A DNA stretch of 64,000 bases from Dastarcus helophoroides (lineage: Eukaryota > Arthropoda > Insecta > Coleoptera > Bothrideridae), in assembly GCA_028583605.1 (NCBI GenBank), contig CM053326.1:34628931-34692930 (forward strand). The letters are read 5' to 3'. A program made the position numbers and the translations under genes. Below are positions 1 through 11,400 of this stretch, one piece after another. Each line of letters starts with the position of its first letter. Positions within the stretch are counted from its first letter, which is position 1. Below the pieces are notes generated by a model. That model did no database searches, was not told the origin of the DNA, and saw only the letters and a program-made list of their open reading frames with translations.

Positions 1-387
1 CATATCCTGTCGTACGTTCTAGAGCTCTCTAGAATTCGAATATTCTAAAAGGGATGATACACATAAAGGTGCCACTTGCTTTAAAGCAGTGTTGCTCAAA
101 TTTATAAGATAATACCCATTCTACAGTGCGTCCCACCGGGAATTTCCGCGATCGATATTTGACAAAGTACTCATCTACAAAATTAGAAAATTTAACAGCT
201 TACCAAAGTTGACGAGGCCAACACAGCTAAAATATTTGCAAAGTTGTAATATTTCCGCTTTTACTTGAAGTTGACACCAACTTCTTTATTTTAAATGAGA
301 CGCCCTATATATTATATAAAGTTTATATAGTTTATATATTACATAGAGTTTTTTATTTCTGAAATTTCAGAAAAATTAAACCAAATT
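1..387. other. AT-rich DNA, no gene seen
   Basis: I see no coding potential or recognisable repeat here. A short CGCCCTATATA stretch near 300 resembles a CACCCTGTATA motif near 1003, in the same orientation, so the two are not an inverted pair. Confidence 0.4.
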
Positions 388-868
388 CTGCACACATCGT
401 ACATTGGTAGAATATCATAAAATGCGATAAAAAATAGTTTCCATCTCAACCACTGGCTTACCAGTAATTTTTCCTGCTAATTTAATTTTTAAAAAAATGG
501 TACGACACTGGATAAAATGAAACGAAATAAAATTTTTTAATAAAGTCTGATGACATATTTTTATATTTGTTATTTTGTGACAGAGTTTAGATTTTTGTGA
601 TTTATTACCCTATGTTTTGCCTATTGACATACCAATGAGAGTGATTTTTTTACAAAACCACGAAATCACGCAACCAGTGACATATAGGAAAAAATGTGAA
701 GACAACTTTAATTCAGAATTAAATACTTTGCCCAAAAATGTTATTTTGTTTCATTTTGTTCAGTGACGTTCCAATTTTTTTCTAAAAAATATTACACCGC
801 CACTGGTTGAGACAGAAACTTAATTTTATTTTATTTTGCGGTCGTCTTTTCATATACTACGTGTGCAA
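388..868. mobile_element. Fold-back (long inverted repeat) MITE-like element
   Basis: The left arm (about 388-545) and right arm (about 735-868) are imperfect reverse complements. Matching blocks include GCACACATCGTA against GCACACGTAGTA, GTTTCCATCTCAACC (437-451) against the complement of GGTTGAGACAGAAAC (805-819), and a GACACTG...AAAATGAAAC block (about 505-524) against its complement near 743-763. About 190 bases separate the arms. There is no coding capacity. I could not identify a target duplication, so the superfamily is unknown. Confidence 0.55.
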
Positions 869-3244
869 AAAATCATTTTTTATAATTAAATTTTTAACAC
901 CTTGTATGTTTATTAGAAGTTTCCGAATATATACGAAATTATTCGCTTAAAATTATTTTTTCTTTGAACTGTTTTATTTATGGCACTCAAAACGAGGACA
1001 CCCTGTATATAGAGTAATGAAAAATTTTCATCAAACAGACATCACCGGCAGCTCCACCAGATTTCAATTCAATTGAAAACATCTAGTACACATTTGTATA
1101 GCTATTGAAGGAATGTTAGACAATGCAAAATCTTCAACTTGAAGAATTACTTCAGAAACAATGCGAGGTCGTACATATTATTAATTCGGATTTGTTGTTT
1201 TCAAAATATTTTCTTGCAACATTAATACTTGAATCCAGATTTGTGCATTTTTCTTTTTCCCCATAAAGATCGAAAATAATTTAAAGCAAAATGTAATCAC
1301 CTTTTAAAAACAGTTTCTATATTAAAAAAACAATAATTGTTAGTCACAAATTATTATATTAAAAAGTAGGGGCTTTATTACTCCCTTTTGGTCAGTACAC
1401 ACACGAAGTCCTCTTTTGAAGTCATTAAAACAAAGGACAATAAAGTCTATTTTGAGTCGTTATTGCTAAAGGTACGAATTAAGCTTGAACAATTTGTTGT
1501 AAACTCATTGTTTATTAAAAGTTGCCAGAGAGGGCACAACTCCAAATCAAAACCTAAGCACAAGTTATCTCAAGTTGGGTTATTGTCTAATTAATTCTTC
1601 TCCTTTTTTTTAACACTTTAAGTTGGGGTGGCATTTGCGATCTTCAAGTCCCTTTGCTACTAAAGTAAAGTATCTTTGGTTTTCGTGCTTTTCCCAGCCT
1701 GTGACCTTCTTACTTCCTATAAAAATTCTCACACATCATAAACAAACTCAATATGCTAATATCAATAAAAGTTCTCATAAGGGTTCCTCATGTAAACTAT
1801 GTTCATTATTAAGCTATTCAACAATAATTTTACGGTGTTAGTTTTCCCACGTATGCATCAAAGGTTAAAAATAAAAAATGTTTTGAATTTTACCAAATTA
1901 AGTAAACATTTTCGCAGCTGCGACTGGTGTGCGGTAATTAAATATGTAACCAGCCACAAACGCAATCATTTTTTAGGTCTCATCCCAAAAACCACCATAA
2001 ACGGTACATATGTGACTTTTACCCAAGAAGTGTTGATGCACGTTTGGAAAGCTACGACTAACTCAGTAGTCGAATCATAATCACAGGTATTTAATTGTGT
2101 CATAAAACGTATGCAAATTGGCAAGCTTTTCTAAATATTACAACACCTTCACAATAAATTTTGCAATAATGCTTATTAAAGTTTCTTTGTTATTACAGTT
2201 TACAATAGCAACGAAAAAATGCGGATACATTCTGATTAAGAAAGACATTCGTCCAGTCATTGCTTATTACAATGTAAACAGAATATGTTGAACCGTAAAA
2301 TAAGATGAATTATTCATATTATTCTCTCTTGGCAAATAAAGGAAATATACCAAATCTCAGGAGAAAATACATAACAATCCACTTACCTCAACAAATAAAT
2401 CTGAATATCCGAAAAGGTATCGTCTTTCTGGTTTTTAGCGCGCACTACATGATTTGCTTCACAAAGCACGCACCTGTTCAAAGCTCGCGGCATGTAAGAC
2501 AGAGACTACCATGCGCCACATGGCCTACAGTAGTACTAACTTAAAGTAGGAAAAGAGGAACGGCCCCTTGTTGAGTCTCAACGTCTTAAAGTGAAAAGAA
2601 CAACGGACGCCCCCGCTACCCGACCTTGCTTGCAGTTTCATTCATCCGAGATGCTACTCTGATAGTCACTCATTCGGAAGATGGCATCGTCACGGTGAAT
2701 GGGTTAAAAATTGGGCAAAGCAGATTGATTGCGTTTGATTATTTTAACAAATACAGTAAATAAACTGAAACTTGTGAAACATACGTTTGGAACGATTGCT
2801 TCGAACCGAAACTGAACCCGTTGCAAGGTTTTTAGGTTTTTCTGAAATGAAAACTTCTTGTAAGTTTTCCCCCTAATGCTCTAATGTTAACAGGATGTAT
2901 TTTGAGTAACCCCTGTAATACAATTAAAATGTGTGAAAACTTCTAATTCGAAAAATCGGGAAATAGAGAGGAGAGGGTGGTAATATGGAACTTGTTTTTA
3001 ATATGAAACCCCCTTTACTACGAAACTTCCAATTGCGTCTATATGTAATTGACAAAATTAAGTAAAAGTTATATGCTTAAAAACTTCAAAACGATTGTGT
3101 TGCTAGTTTCGTTTCAAGTGGGCAAAGTTTCAGTTTTGATATTTTAAACGTTTTGCATTGCGAAGTGTTTTGTACGATAATTTTATCTCATCTAGTGACA
3201 AGTAAGTTCTGAGGGTTTCGGTAGATCCACGTAGGTTTTGTTCC
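869..3244. other. No gene recognised; AT-rich with a more GC-rich patch at 2440-2700
   Basis: Open frames here are short and resemble no protein I know. The patch at about 2440-2700 is less AT-rich than its surroundings and could be an old element or a host regulatory region, but it has no readable motif. Confidence 0.35.
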
Positions 3245-3530
3245 TATTATATAGTCTATCATGATGACGTCAACACTGCAATACAAGAGGGAGCCACCAA
3301 GTATACTATACTGATGGGAGACCTAAGCTGGGTCACAAGCAAGATGATTCGGTGTTTGTAGTTGGACCTCATGGAGATGAAGATAGGAACGAAGGGGTAA
3401 AACCTTTACAGAATTTCTTCTGCACCACAGTATGTATGGCATGAACACTACTTTAAGAAAAGCCCGCAAAGAAAATGGACTTGGCAGTCACCAAACGTCA
3501 TACACAAGAACGAAATTGACTTTATAACTA
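3245..3530 (+). pseudogene. RTE endonuclease domain fragment
   Basis: The translation contains DVNTAIQEGATKYTILMGD, a region ending in SPQRKWTWQSPN, and KNEIDFIT. These match the second half of an APE-type LINE endonuclease, which nicks target DNA for target-primed reverse transcription. The usual GDFN motif reads GDLS. The reading shifts frame at least once around 3340. The fragment ends where the mariner begins and resumes just after the mariner's right terminal repeat. Confidence 0.6.
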
Positions 3531-4726
3531 CCAGGCAACCAATAAAGTTCGTGCGGTTTTTCTTTATTGCCTAATTTTATGAATGATATTCAGTAAACAG
3601 GATGTAGTGTTGGGGTAATTTTGAATATAGGTTAAATCTTATGTCAAGGAGTATCATTCAGTGTATTTGATAAGTTAGATTACTTTGCATTAAAATGCAA
3701 AATCTTTTCTAGAGTATGGCAGTGTAAAATGCAATAATTCGTGCTTGTTTACTTTATGAATTCAGACTTGGTACCAAGGCTGCAGAAGCTTGTCGTAAGA
3801 TATGCGCTGCTTTTGGGGAAGGTATTGTAGCTGAACGGTCGAATCAGAAGTGGTTTAAGAAATTTGCCTCTGGAGATGAATATGTGGAAGATGAACCTCG
3901 CTCCAGAAGACCATCAACGATCAACAACGACGATATCAAGCTGGTGATCGAGCAGGATTCAGGATTCAGGATGGAAGTTAAGCAAATAGGTACCACATAA
4001 ATTGAGTGAAACGAACAAGTTACAGCGCTTAACGATCTGTTTATCATTGCTTTCTCGCCACAACTTAATGTCGTTTTTTGACCGGTGTTGACGTGTAATG
4101 AAAAATGGATTATGTACTGCAACAATAAGTGCTCATATCATTGGCTACCTAGTAAAGCTGCTAAACCAAACATTCACCAACAAAAGATTCTGTTATGTGT
4201 ATGGTGGGCTACAGCAGGTATAGTTCACTATGAGCTTCTGTCAAGTGAACAAACTATTACTGCTGAAATCTACACAGCACAGCTTAACAGAGTTGCGGTC
4301 GCTCTAAGTCAAAAACAGGCTGCTTTGACGAACAGAAAAGGTGTTGCCTTCCATCAGGACAACGCAAGACCACACACAAAAAGAATCACGCAGGAAACTA
4401 TAGCGCGACTACAATGGGAAGTTCTACCTCAGCCTCCGTACTCACCAGACCTTGCCCCAAGTGGCTACCATTTTTTTTGGCCTTGGACAACTACATGCGG
4501 AATCGTCAATTTGAAAATAGAGGAGTTTTGGAAAACGAGGTGATGCACTTCTTCAATTCCCAAAAGCAAGATTTTTACAAAAATGGGAGATGTGATCTTG
4601 TGCCTAGATGGGAAAGAGTCATACTTGCTGAGGGTGATTATTTTTCAGAATAAATCTAAGTTAAACCCATTTTTTGTGTTACTATTTTTTAATCTTCAAA
4701 ACCCCACGAACTTTTTTGGTTGCCTG
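3531..4726 (+). mobile_element. mariner element 1, inserted in the RTE endonuclease
   Basis: Terminal inverted repeats of about 28 bp bound it. The left end reads CAGGCAACCAATAAAGTTCG and the right end, reverse-complemented, CAGGCAACCAAAAAAGTTCG, followed by GTG-GGTTTT in both. The left end is preceded by TA (3529-3530); the dinucleotide after the right end is CA, probably a decayed TA. About 1.2 kb is slightly short for a mariner (about 1.3 kb), in line with an internal deletion in the transposase. Removing it brings RTE residues NEIDFIT next to the KK-VF-DVT segment. Confidence 0.8.
3740..4653 (+). pseudogene. mariner transposase remnant, two catalytic Asp codons lost
   Basis: Family role: DDE/D transposase, cut-and-paste at TA. 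The N-terminal HTH region (3740-3980, WFKKFASGDEYVEDEPRSRRP) is followed by a deletion of roughly 30 codons, then PHKLSE. The catalytic part begins near 4085. The first catalytic motif reads CNEKW instead of a DEKW-type motif, so Asp is Asn. The second, FHQDNARPHT, keeps Asp. The third reads SPDLAPSGY instead of SDY, so Asp is Gly. Frames shift near 3985, 4090 and 4475. The tail finishes as WERVILAEGDYFSE at 4653. Unable to transpose. Confidence 0.8.
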
Positions 4727-4728
4727 CA

Positions 4729-5953
4729 AAAAAAGGGTGTTCAAGACGTAACATATTAAACAGATTTTTAACCGTTAGTGACCATAGCATGGTTAGAGAA
4801 AAGATAGTTTTGAACATAAAGAAGGAAAATAGGAATATGGTAGCAAAGACCGAAAAAGGCAAATTTGCTCCGATTACTAACACAAGGGCATACCAGTAAC
4901 AAATAGAGAGCAATCTATAATACGACGTTTAAGATGAAACCAATACTGAACAGCTTAAGGAGGAGACGTTAATAAGGGTACTAAAAAAGGCGCAAAGGAA
5001 ATGTGAACATACGCAAACAAGGAAAATTGAAAAACTCACTAAAGATACAAGAAACCTAATGCAAAGAAGAAGGGAAATGACAAATAAACACACAACGAAC
5101 ATAGCAGAGCGAAAGATTTTAAACAAAAACATTTCAAAGTTCATTAGTCAACTTTAACACTAAAGAAATGAGTAATACCATAGAAAAAAACAAAAGACTG
5201 AAAGTTCTAAAACAAAAATTGAAGACAGGGACAAAGAATATCTACAAGTTGAAAAATAAGCAAGGACACATTACATATGTACAACAAGAAATTCTGAAAA
5301 ATATTGAAGAGTATTATAGATCACTATATAGTATGGATGATTCCATCCAAGAAGCAGAAATCCAACTAATACAGAATCAAGGGTCAGAGGAAGTCCCAGA
5401 TATAACCAAGAAGGAAATTGAATCAGAAGAAACATGAAGAACAACAAAAGCCCTGGAAAAGATAGCACTGTAAGTTAAGTGATAAAATCGGGAGGTAAAT
5501 GCATCATAAAAGCCCTAAAAACTCTTTTATAAGGCCTGCCTCCTGGGAGGAAATACACCAGAACAATGGAATAACGTGGTAATGATAATCTTGCATAAAA
5601 AGGGAAACATAACAGAAATTGGAAATTATCGGCCCATCAGTCTGTCATCTCATTTATATAAGCTCTTTATGAGAATAATTGCAAATAAACTGACATGAGA
5701 TTTAAGCTAGAGCTCCACCAATCACCAGAGCAAGCAGGATTTAGAAGTGGCTTCGAAACCAACGACTATCTATAAGTTATAAAGTTCTTGATCGAAATTT
5801 TATAGACTACAACACCATTGATATTAATATTTGTAGACTTCGAGAAAGTATTTAATTAAGTACAACATAGCTCTATGTTAAAAAAGCTTACAAAGTGCAG
5901 TATTGATCATAGGTATACAACCCTTCTCCAGAATATATATAATAGAGCAACAG
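4729..5953 (+). pseudogene. RTE linker and N-terminal reverse transcriptase remnant
   Basis: This resumes the LINE after the mariner with SDHSMVREKI-like residues (the SDH catalytic triplet at the end of APE endonucleases), then a Lys/Arg-rich linker, then at 5168-5437 an open stretch (KNKQGHITYVQQEILKNIEE, YYRSLYS) typical of RTE linkers. Early RT follows in broken frames: the region ahead of NYRPISLSS-type motif is visible near 5610-5650 and a DFEKVF motif A remnant near 5835. It ends at IYNRAT, where the CR1 is inserted. Confidence 0.6.
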
Positions 5954-7531
5954 TTTTTTTTAAGTTTAATCCACTCGCAAAGAGTAACCCCATTATGCTT
6001 TCAAAACACTGGAGTAGGATGCGGAAACAAGGATAGATGGCGATGAACCGCCTTCTTAAACAAGGATAAGTTGTAATTTTTGGGGAAAATTCCTTTCGGT
6101 AACAAGTTTCATAACTTGGAAGTTCTATAGAAAAGAGTCTCCGTAGACAGAAGTCCTCACCGTATCAAGCTGGACCGCACAGGAATTTGCTGTCTCCGAC
6201 TGTCTAGTATGCCTCAAGAATCTTGCCCTTGGGGGATTTAATCCTATTAGTTCCTGCGAGCATCTTCCATGATAGTACTTGTAAAAAAAGAGACAAGTCA
6301 CCAGCCATACGCCTGTGCTCTAGGGTTTCGAGAGAATCGGTCAGACTCTCGTCATCAATTAGGCGAATCGCTCTTCTTTGAATTGGCAATGGCGTGCACA
6401 TGATCATCCCAAGAAAAGCTAGTGCTCGCATTCACTCCTAGGATAGATAGATTAGATCCCATGGGATCCCATGTCCATTAGTAGGTTTGTTGCATTATCC
6501 CTTGATGTTTTCTTAGAGAAAACCGCGGCTTGAGTTTTTGAAGCGTTGAAGTCTACCAAATCGTACTTACTTCATTCCAGAATAATCCCGAGATCCCGAT
6601 TAATCATCTGTATCTGCTGTTCCCTTAATCGATCTGAAACAGCGATAGATAATGGTTTGTCGAAGAAAAAAGATGATACAAGGTTACTATCATCTGCGGA
6701 GCTGTATATAGGATTGAAAGTTGAAGCAAAGAGTTCGTTTATGTGTAACAAAAATAGGGTAGGAGACAGAACAGACACCTGAGGCACCTCTGCGTTAATC
6801 GCAAATGTCTCGGATAAGATGCCATCGACAACGACCTGAAGAGAAAATTGGATATCAAATGACAGAGTCCAGGAGGAAAACCATAAGATGTTAGTTTGGC
6901 GAGAAGAGATCGGTGCCAGACTCTGTCGAAAGCCTTTGAGATATTCAATGCCACAATCCTAGCCTCACCATGCTTTTCGATAGCTGAGTTACATATATGA
7001 GCAACATATGCCAGTAGTATTGCCTGGTCGAAGATGATTCTATTTTCCTCCAGATATTTAAGAATCTTGATGTTGATAACCTTTTCCATCACTTTAGATA
7101 TAACGGGTAACAAAGATATGGGGCGATAGTTGTTAGCCAGATTCCTTTTTCCCTTTTTAGGGACAGGCTACACCCTAGCAGATTTCCAGATGTTAGGAAA
7201 TACACCTTTTTTGTAAGAGAGTGTAAACAATTTGCTTAGGGCAGGAGTCAACTCTGGGGCGCACTTCTTAAGAACAATAGCAGGAATATCATCAAGGCCA
7301 GAAGATTTCGAGGTGTCGAGCTCAAGGAGAATCTTCCCGATTGTGCGTTGTTTGAAAACAACTTCAGGCATCGAAGTGGCAACCTTAGGAACAATAGGAG
7401 GTTCTGCGTTTCGAGAATCAAGATTGGAATTTTCGGCAAACATTAAGGCTAACATGTCAGCCTTTTTTTTGGAGGCAGTAGCAATATTGCTATTTCCATC
7501 GAGTAAAGGTGTAAAATTTAAAAATGTAAAA
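5954..7531 (-). mobile_element. CR1-type LINE copy A, 5'-truncated, nested in the RTE
   Basis: On the minus strand it runs from within the CR1 endonuclease-RT linker (about 7531) to its 3' end at 5954, finishing GGATTAAACTT followed by eight A. The same 3' sequence ends copy B at about 16935. Protein pieces: linker and RT start (7168-7455), RT (6739-7113 and 6572-6787), C-terminal tail (6204-6431). RTE sequence resumes immediately at 7532. I see no clear target duplication. Confidence 0.75.
6204..7455 (-). pseudogene. CR1 reverse transcriptase remnant (copy A)
   Basis: Role in the family: reverse transcription of element RNA at the nicked target. Visible in order on the minus strand: SKSSGLDDIPAIVLKKCAPE, a KVMEKVINIKILKYLEE region, motif A as ALNISKAFDRVWHRSLL (usual D replaced by N before ISKAFD, with the catalytic D kept in AFD), and motif C as SSADDSNLV. 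The tail has PLPIQRRAIRLIDDESL and ETLEHRRMAGDLSLF. Several frameshifts and small deletions separate the parts. Confidence 0.7.
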
Positions 7532-8413
7532 TGAATGTACTATGGGAACACCAACAAATTTCTCTTGGAGAAAGGGATTAGACAAGGAAGCACTATCTCC
7601 CCTAAATTATTAATCGCTTTGTTGCAGAGCGCCATGTAGAACAACAACTAGGAAAGTATTGGAGTTAACATCAATGGAGAATATCTGAACAACCTGACGT
7701 TCGCAGACGACACAGTCCTTATTGCAGACCGGGCAGATCATGCATGTGAACTCCTTCAAGATCTTCAAAGTTTTCGTGCACGAGCTGGTCTTAAAATTAA
7801 TTTTTCCAAAACACAATACATGACCATCCTTGTCCTGGCCAAAAACATTTCAACTTATGACCGGCAAATAGAACAAGTGCACACCTGTAAATGTTTAGGT
7901 CACGAGATTACGTTAGGAAGAGATAACCAGTCCACAGAATTAACCACGTAAATAGGACTGACATGGCCAGCTTAGTAAAACTGAGGGACGTATTTTAATC
8001 CGATATTCCCATATGTTTGAAGAGGAAGGTCTTTGATCTATGTGTGCTTCCGGTTCTAACATATGCAGTAGAAACACTGACCCATACTAAGAAAGTAATA
8101 AACAAAATCCAAGTGGCGCAAAGAGCAATGGAGAGATCAATGTTGAAGATATCCCTCAGGGTTAGAGTTCCAAATCATATAATAAGGGAAAGAAACGGTG
8201 TTGCAGACGCAGTCGAAAGAATTACAACACTGAAATGGAACTAGGCATCTTGCCAGAATTAAAGATGAAAGATGGACCAAGAAAATCCTAAAATGGAGAT
8301 CTAGACACGATGCGTATCGTAATCGAGGACGTTCCCCAAGAAAATGGTTGGACGCGTCGGAAGCGTATCCAGCCCAACTGGATGCAAAGTGTTTAGAACT
8401 GGAGGAGATGGAA
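7532..8413 (+). pseudogene. RTE late reverse transcriptase and C-terminal tail
   Basis: The LINE continues with GIRQG-type motif B (near 7575), NLTFADDTVLIAD with an intact FADD motif C (near 7695), GLKINFSKTQYM, then KRKVFDLCVLPVLTYAVETL and VAQRAMERSMLKISLRVRVP (8017-8160), and the WTKKILKWRSRHDAYRNRGR segment. These are the standard RTE C-terminal blocks. Stops and frameshifts occur near 7640, 7950 and 8245. It ends where the solo LTR starts. Confidence 0.7.
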
Positions 8414-8746
8414 TGATATACACCACTTTATTACCAAACTTAACTTGGATCACCACAATTGAACAATTAACTCACTTGTTATTAACTTCTACTAACTCAC
8501 TAATTACACTGACTCTGACTGAATCGAGGGAAAGCTGATCGCCTTTTATAGTTTTGGCCCCCGGCTTCTAGAACTTTTCGGCAGATAAGGCTGATCGTTC
8601 CCGAAATTTCTGGAACGCTTATCTGCCATTTGTTTCGTTATCGCGGCCGCTTTTCCCCTCATCAGATTCTTCTAGAAACTTTTTTTATTTACTAAATTAT
8701 ACAATTCTAATCTAAATTCTATTCCATCTATTTACATTGCGTTACA
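8414..8746 (-). mobile_element. Solo LTR 1 (gypsy-like), minus strand
   Basis: About 333 bp, starting TGTAACG and ending TATATCA on the minus strand, homologous throughout to the LTR at 29272-29602. It contains a TATA box (TATAAAAG, complement of 8543-8550) followed by a CAGTCAGAGTCAGT segment and an AATAAA signal (complement of 8427-8432). No internal retrovirus-like genes lie on either side, so I read it as a solo LTR. No flanking duplication is visible (GGAA left, GTAT right). It closes off the RTE remnant. Confidence 0.7.
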
Positions 8747-9219
8747 GTATGTAACCAATTGATGATGCTAAGAGCTGGATTCTATATAAGACATATATAT
8801 TCTATTTGATTTTAAACAAGGATACGTTTGGTTGGCACAAAACTTCCATAACATGAACGAGCACAAAAGAAAGCACACCAAAAAATAATGAAAATTCAGA
8901 CTTATCCAAAGAAAGTGATATCAGCGTGGTTTCTGACTCATCTAGCAGTTCAGAAATCTATTTTGGGAGACAAACCAACTCAAAAGATGAGGCAGTCTGT
9001 CTTTTTTTCAAACATAGCATGATATATAAAGAAACTTTTGAGGGAGTCCATATTACCAGCATGTTTTCCACCATGTCAGAATTGCATCTTTTCATGAATT
9101 TTGTATTTCTTTGTCGATCAAGCTTCAGGAAGTTAATTTTCTTATTCAGTATTTGTAAACTATTAATCAGAAATTTTATTAACGTTTGTTTTTGGTCCAT
9201 ATTATAAAAAAATAAAAAT
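8747..9219. other. No gene recognised
   Basis: Overlapping open frames exist on both strands at 8926-9207 but neither translation resembles a known protein. Confidence 0.35.
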
Positions 9220-9279
9220 TTTATGTCGGAAAAAGAAAATGGGGTTCATTACCACTTTCTGCTTTAAGGAGATGGAAAA

Positions 9280-9720
9280 GTGAAAATTCTAAAGAAACGA
9301 AACGTTGAAAAAAAGTTAAAATTTTGAATAAATCAGAAAATTTGAGAAATGTTAACATTTTTGAAAAATATCTGAATTTTGCAAAATAGAGGAAACTCAA
9401 ATTTGGAAAATATAAGGAAAGATGTTCAAAAAATTTCAAATTTTTTAAAAGTCAAATTTTAAAAGAGACGAAATGTTGAAACAAATTTAAAATTTTGAAT
9501 AAATTGAAAAATTTGAAGAAAGTCAATATTTTTAAAGAAATTGAAATTTTGAGAAAAAGTCGAAATGTTGGAAAATAGTCGAATATCTTAAAAAACGGTT
9601 AAAATTTCAAGTATCAAAAGAAAGTCAAAAATTGAAGAAGACTCGTAATTTAAAAATAGGTATAAACATTTATTTTAAAAAGTAAACATTTTGAGAAAAG
9701 CGACATTTTGAAAAAAAGAC
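9280..9720. repeat. A-rich degenerate array (plus strand), short block
   Basis: Successive irregular units of the form AAAGTCGAAATTTTGAAAAA with variable length and base changes. It is the same type of sequence that fills the large blocks at 19.6-22.8 and 53.6-57.5 kb. No terminal repeats were found around it. Confidence 0.6.
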
Positions 9721-10969
9721 GACAGATATTGTATTTTCAAAAAAGTAGTGTCTCTCTGGTTGGGAAGTCTTTCCTTAAACGGACTTTCAAAAACCAAAAA
9801 TATTCAACGAATTATCTGGAAACATTCAATAAAAAAAAGAAAATGTCGTGGAAACTGGCCATTCATCATAGATCAGTGGTTTCCAAAATTATTTGTCCTA
9901 CAACCCTCCCTTTTTAAGAATAAAAATTATCCAGCGCCGCTGGATCAATCTTCTTTCTTTAAACGAAGAATCATAAAAAATATGTTTTTTATGTATCTGT
10001 GCCCTATTTAACTTCTCTTATTATTGCAATATCAAAGAATAAAAGAATTACAAGAAGATTTATTAGAAAATAAAAGTTTTGCGAGTCACCTGTCACTTTT
10101 GAATGAAATATGTATTTTAAAAGGTTACTAATACATTTTCTCAAAAAAAATTTAAATTGCAATTTTCTGAAAATTCCTTTTTAAGATGGGAAAACAACTT
10201 CAATACTGATGAACAACCAAATAAGCAACTTTTTAACATAGTATTATTTTCCAAGCTCCATTCCTTTATAAGGTTGAGAGGGGGGGTTTATTATTTATTA
10301 AATTATAAATTGGGCCCATTTTTTTCACCAGAAATTATTACCAGGCTGTCAATTTTTTTTTGGTTTCTAAAGCTGAGCACATTCTTAAGCGTTGCTTAAT
10401 AGAATCACGCTGGTCGTCACATTTTAATTCTAATAACCGACGATGCGAAATTGAAATTAAATATTTTTTTTACAACTGGCTGTTAATAACTAAGAACTTC
10501 TTTGTTTTTGGCTAGTAGGATCTTTTTAACGAAATATTTTTTGTTTGGTTCAATTATTTCTTGTTTGATAGTTGTGCCCAGTGTGGCCATCTAAACCGAA
10601 TTTTCATGAACAGTACAAAAAGATTGATAAAAATTAGAATTTTGACGAGATTTACATTAAAGAACATTATTAAATAGACATTAAGTGAATAACCTCCAAG
10701 TTTTTGATTACATTATCCGAAAATTTGATTCTTATAACCGACAATTTTTGTCTTATAAATTATTACTCGTTTCGATCCCACAGCATTTGATTCTATTAAG
10801 CAGCTTATTATATAAACTAGGCTTATTCTGCAAATTAGTGATTCTATTAACCGTCATCTACTGTATATGTATTATTAGTTTAGAAGACATTTTTTAACAT
10901 GATGTTGAGAGTTTGTTATTAGTAAATTCCGAATATTTTCTCAAAGTATTAATTTCTTTAACCTAATCT
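9721..10969. other. No gene recognised
   Basis: AT-rich DNA. A CAGTGGTTTCC sequence at 9874 looks like a hAT terminus but has no partner. Confidence 0.35.
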
Positions 10970-11400
10970 TTTTTTAGTTTGTACCTTTTCACCAACAATC
11001 TAAACAATTTTCTGAAAATGATTTTTCTTTGCGGAATTTTACGTTTTATCTTAAAACCTGCTCTTCTATTTTGAAATTTTGATTTTTTCTGTAAACTCAA
11101 AATATTCCAATTTTTTTGTTTGCATCTTTCGAGTATTTTCTCAATAAAATGATTTTTTGTAGTTACACTTTTAATTTTTTTCTTTTTAGCCAAAATTTAC
11201 ATTTATTCTAGAAATGACTTTTTCCAAAATTTCGGCTTTTTCCTTGAAATTTTGACCTTTCTCTTAATAAATTAAAAACATTTTTACATAAGTTTTTAAA
11301 ATTCCAGATTTACACTTTCAATTTTTACTTTTTCACAAAGGTTGAATGTTTTGAAATCATGACTTTTCTTCCCAATTTCGGTTTTACCTGAAACCTGTGA
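10970..11400. repeat. T-rich degenerate array, short block
   Basis: The complement orientation of the same TTTTCGAAATTTTGAC-like array, on the plus strand. The Lys-rich minus-strand frame across it is a composition artefact. Confidence 0.5.

Larger units (their letters stand above)
3245..8413 (+). mobile_element. RTE-type non-LTR retrotransposon, 5'-truncated and split by two insertions
   Basis: Three blocks on the plus strand are consecutive parts of one RTE-type LINE: the end of an APE-type endonuclease (3245-3530), the endonuclease-RT linker and early RT (4729-5953), and late RT plus C-terminal tail (7532-8413). A mariner (3531-4726) lies between the first and second blocks and a minus-strand CR1 (5954-7531) between the second and third. 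The protein order continues across each insert. Frames are broken in many places, so this is a fossil. The 5' endonuclease start is missing. Assignment to RTE rests on the familiar C-terminal wording KVFDLCVLPVLTYAVETL and AQRAMERSML. Confidence 0.75.

Noticed and set aside
297..1013. CGCCCTATATA and CACCCTGTATA as terminal repeats of one element
   Set aside because: They are direct, not inverted, and enclose unrelated sequence including the fold-back element.
2440..2700. Less AT-rich patch as a host promoter
   Set aside because: No core promoter motif, exon or open frame supports it.
9874..9898. hAT-like terminus CAGTGGTTTCCAAAATTATT
   Set aside because: No inverted partner or 8-bp duplication was found on either side.
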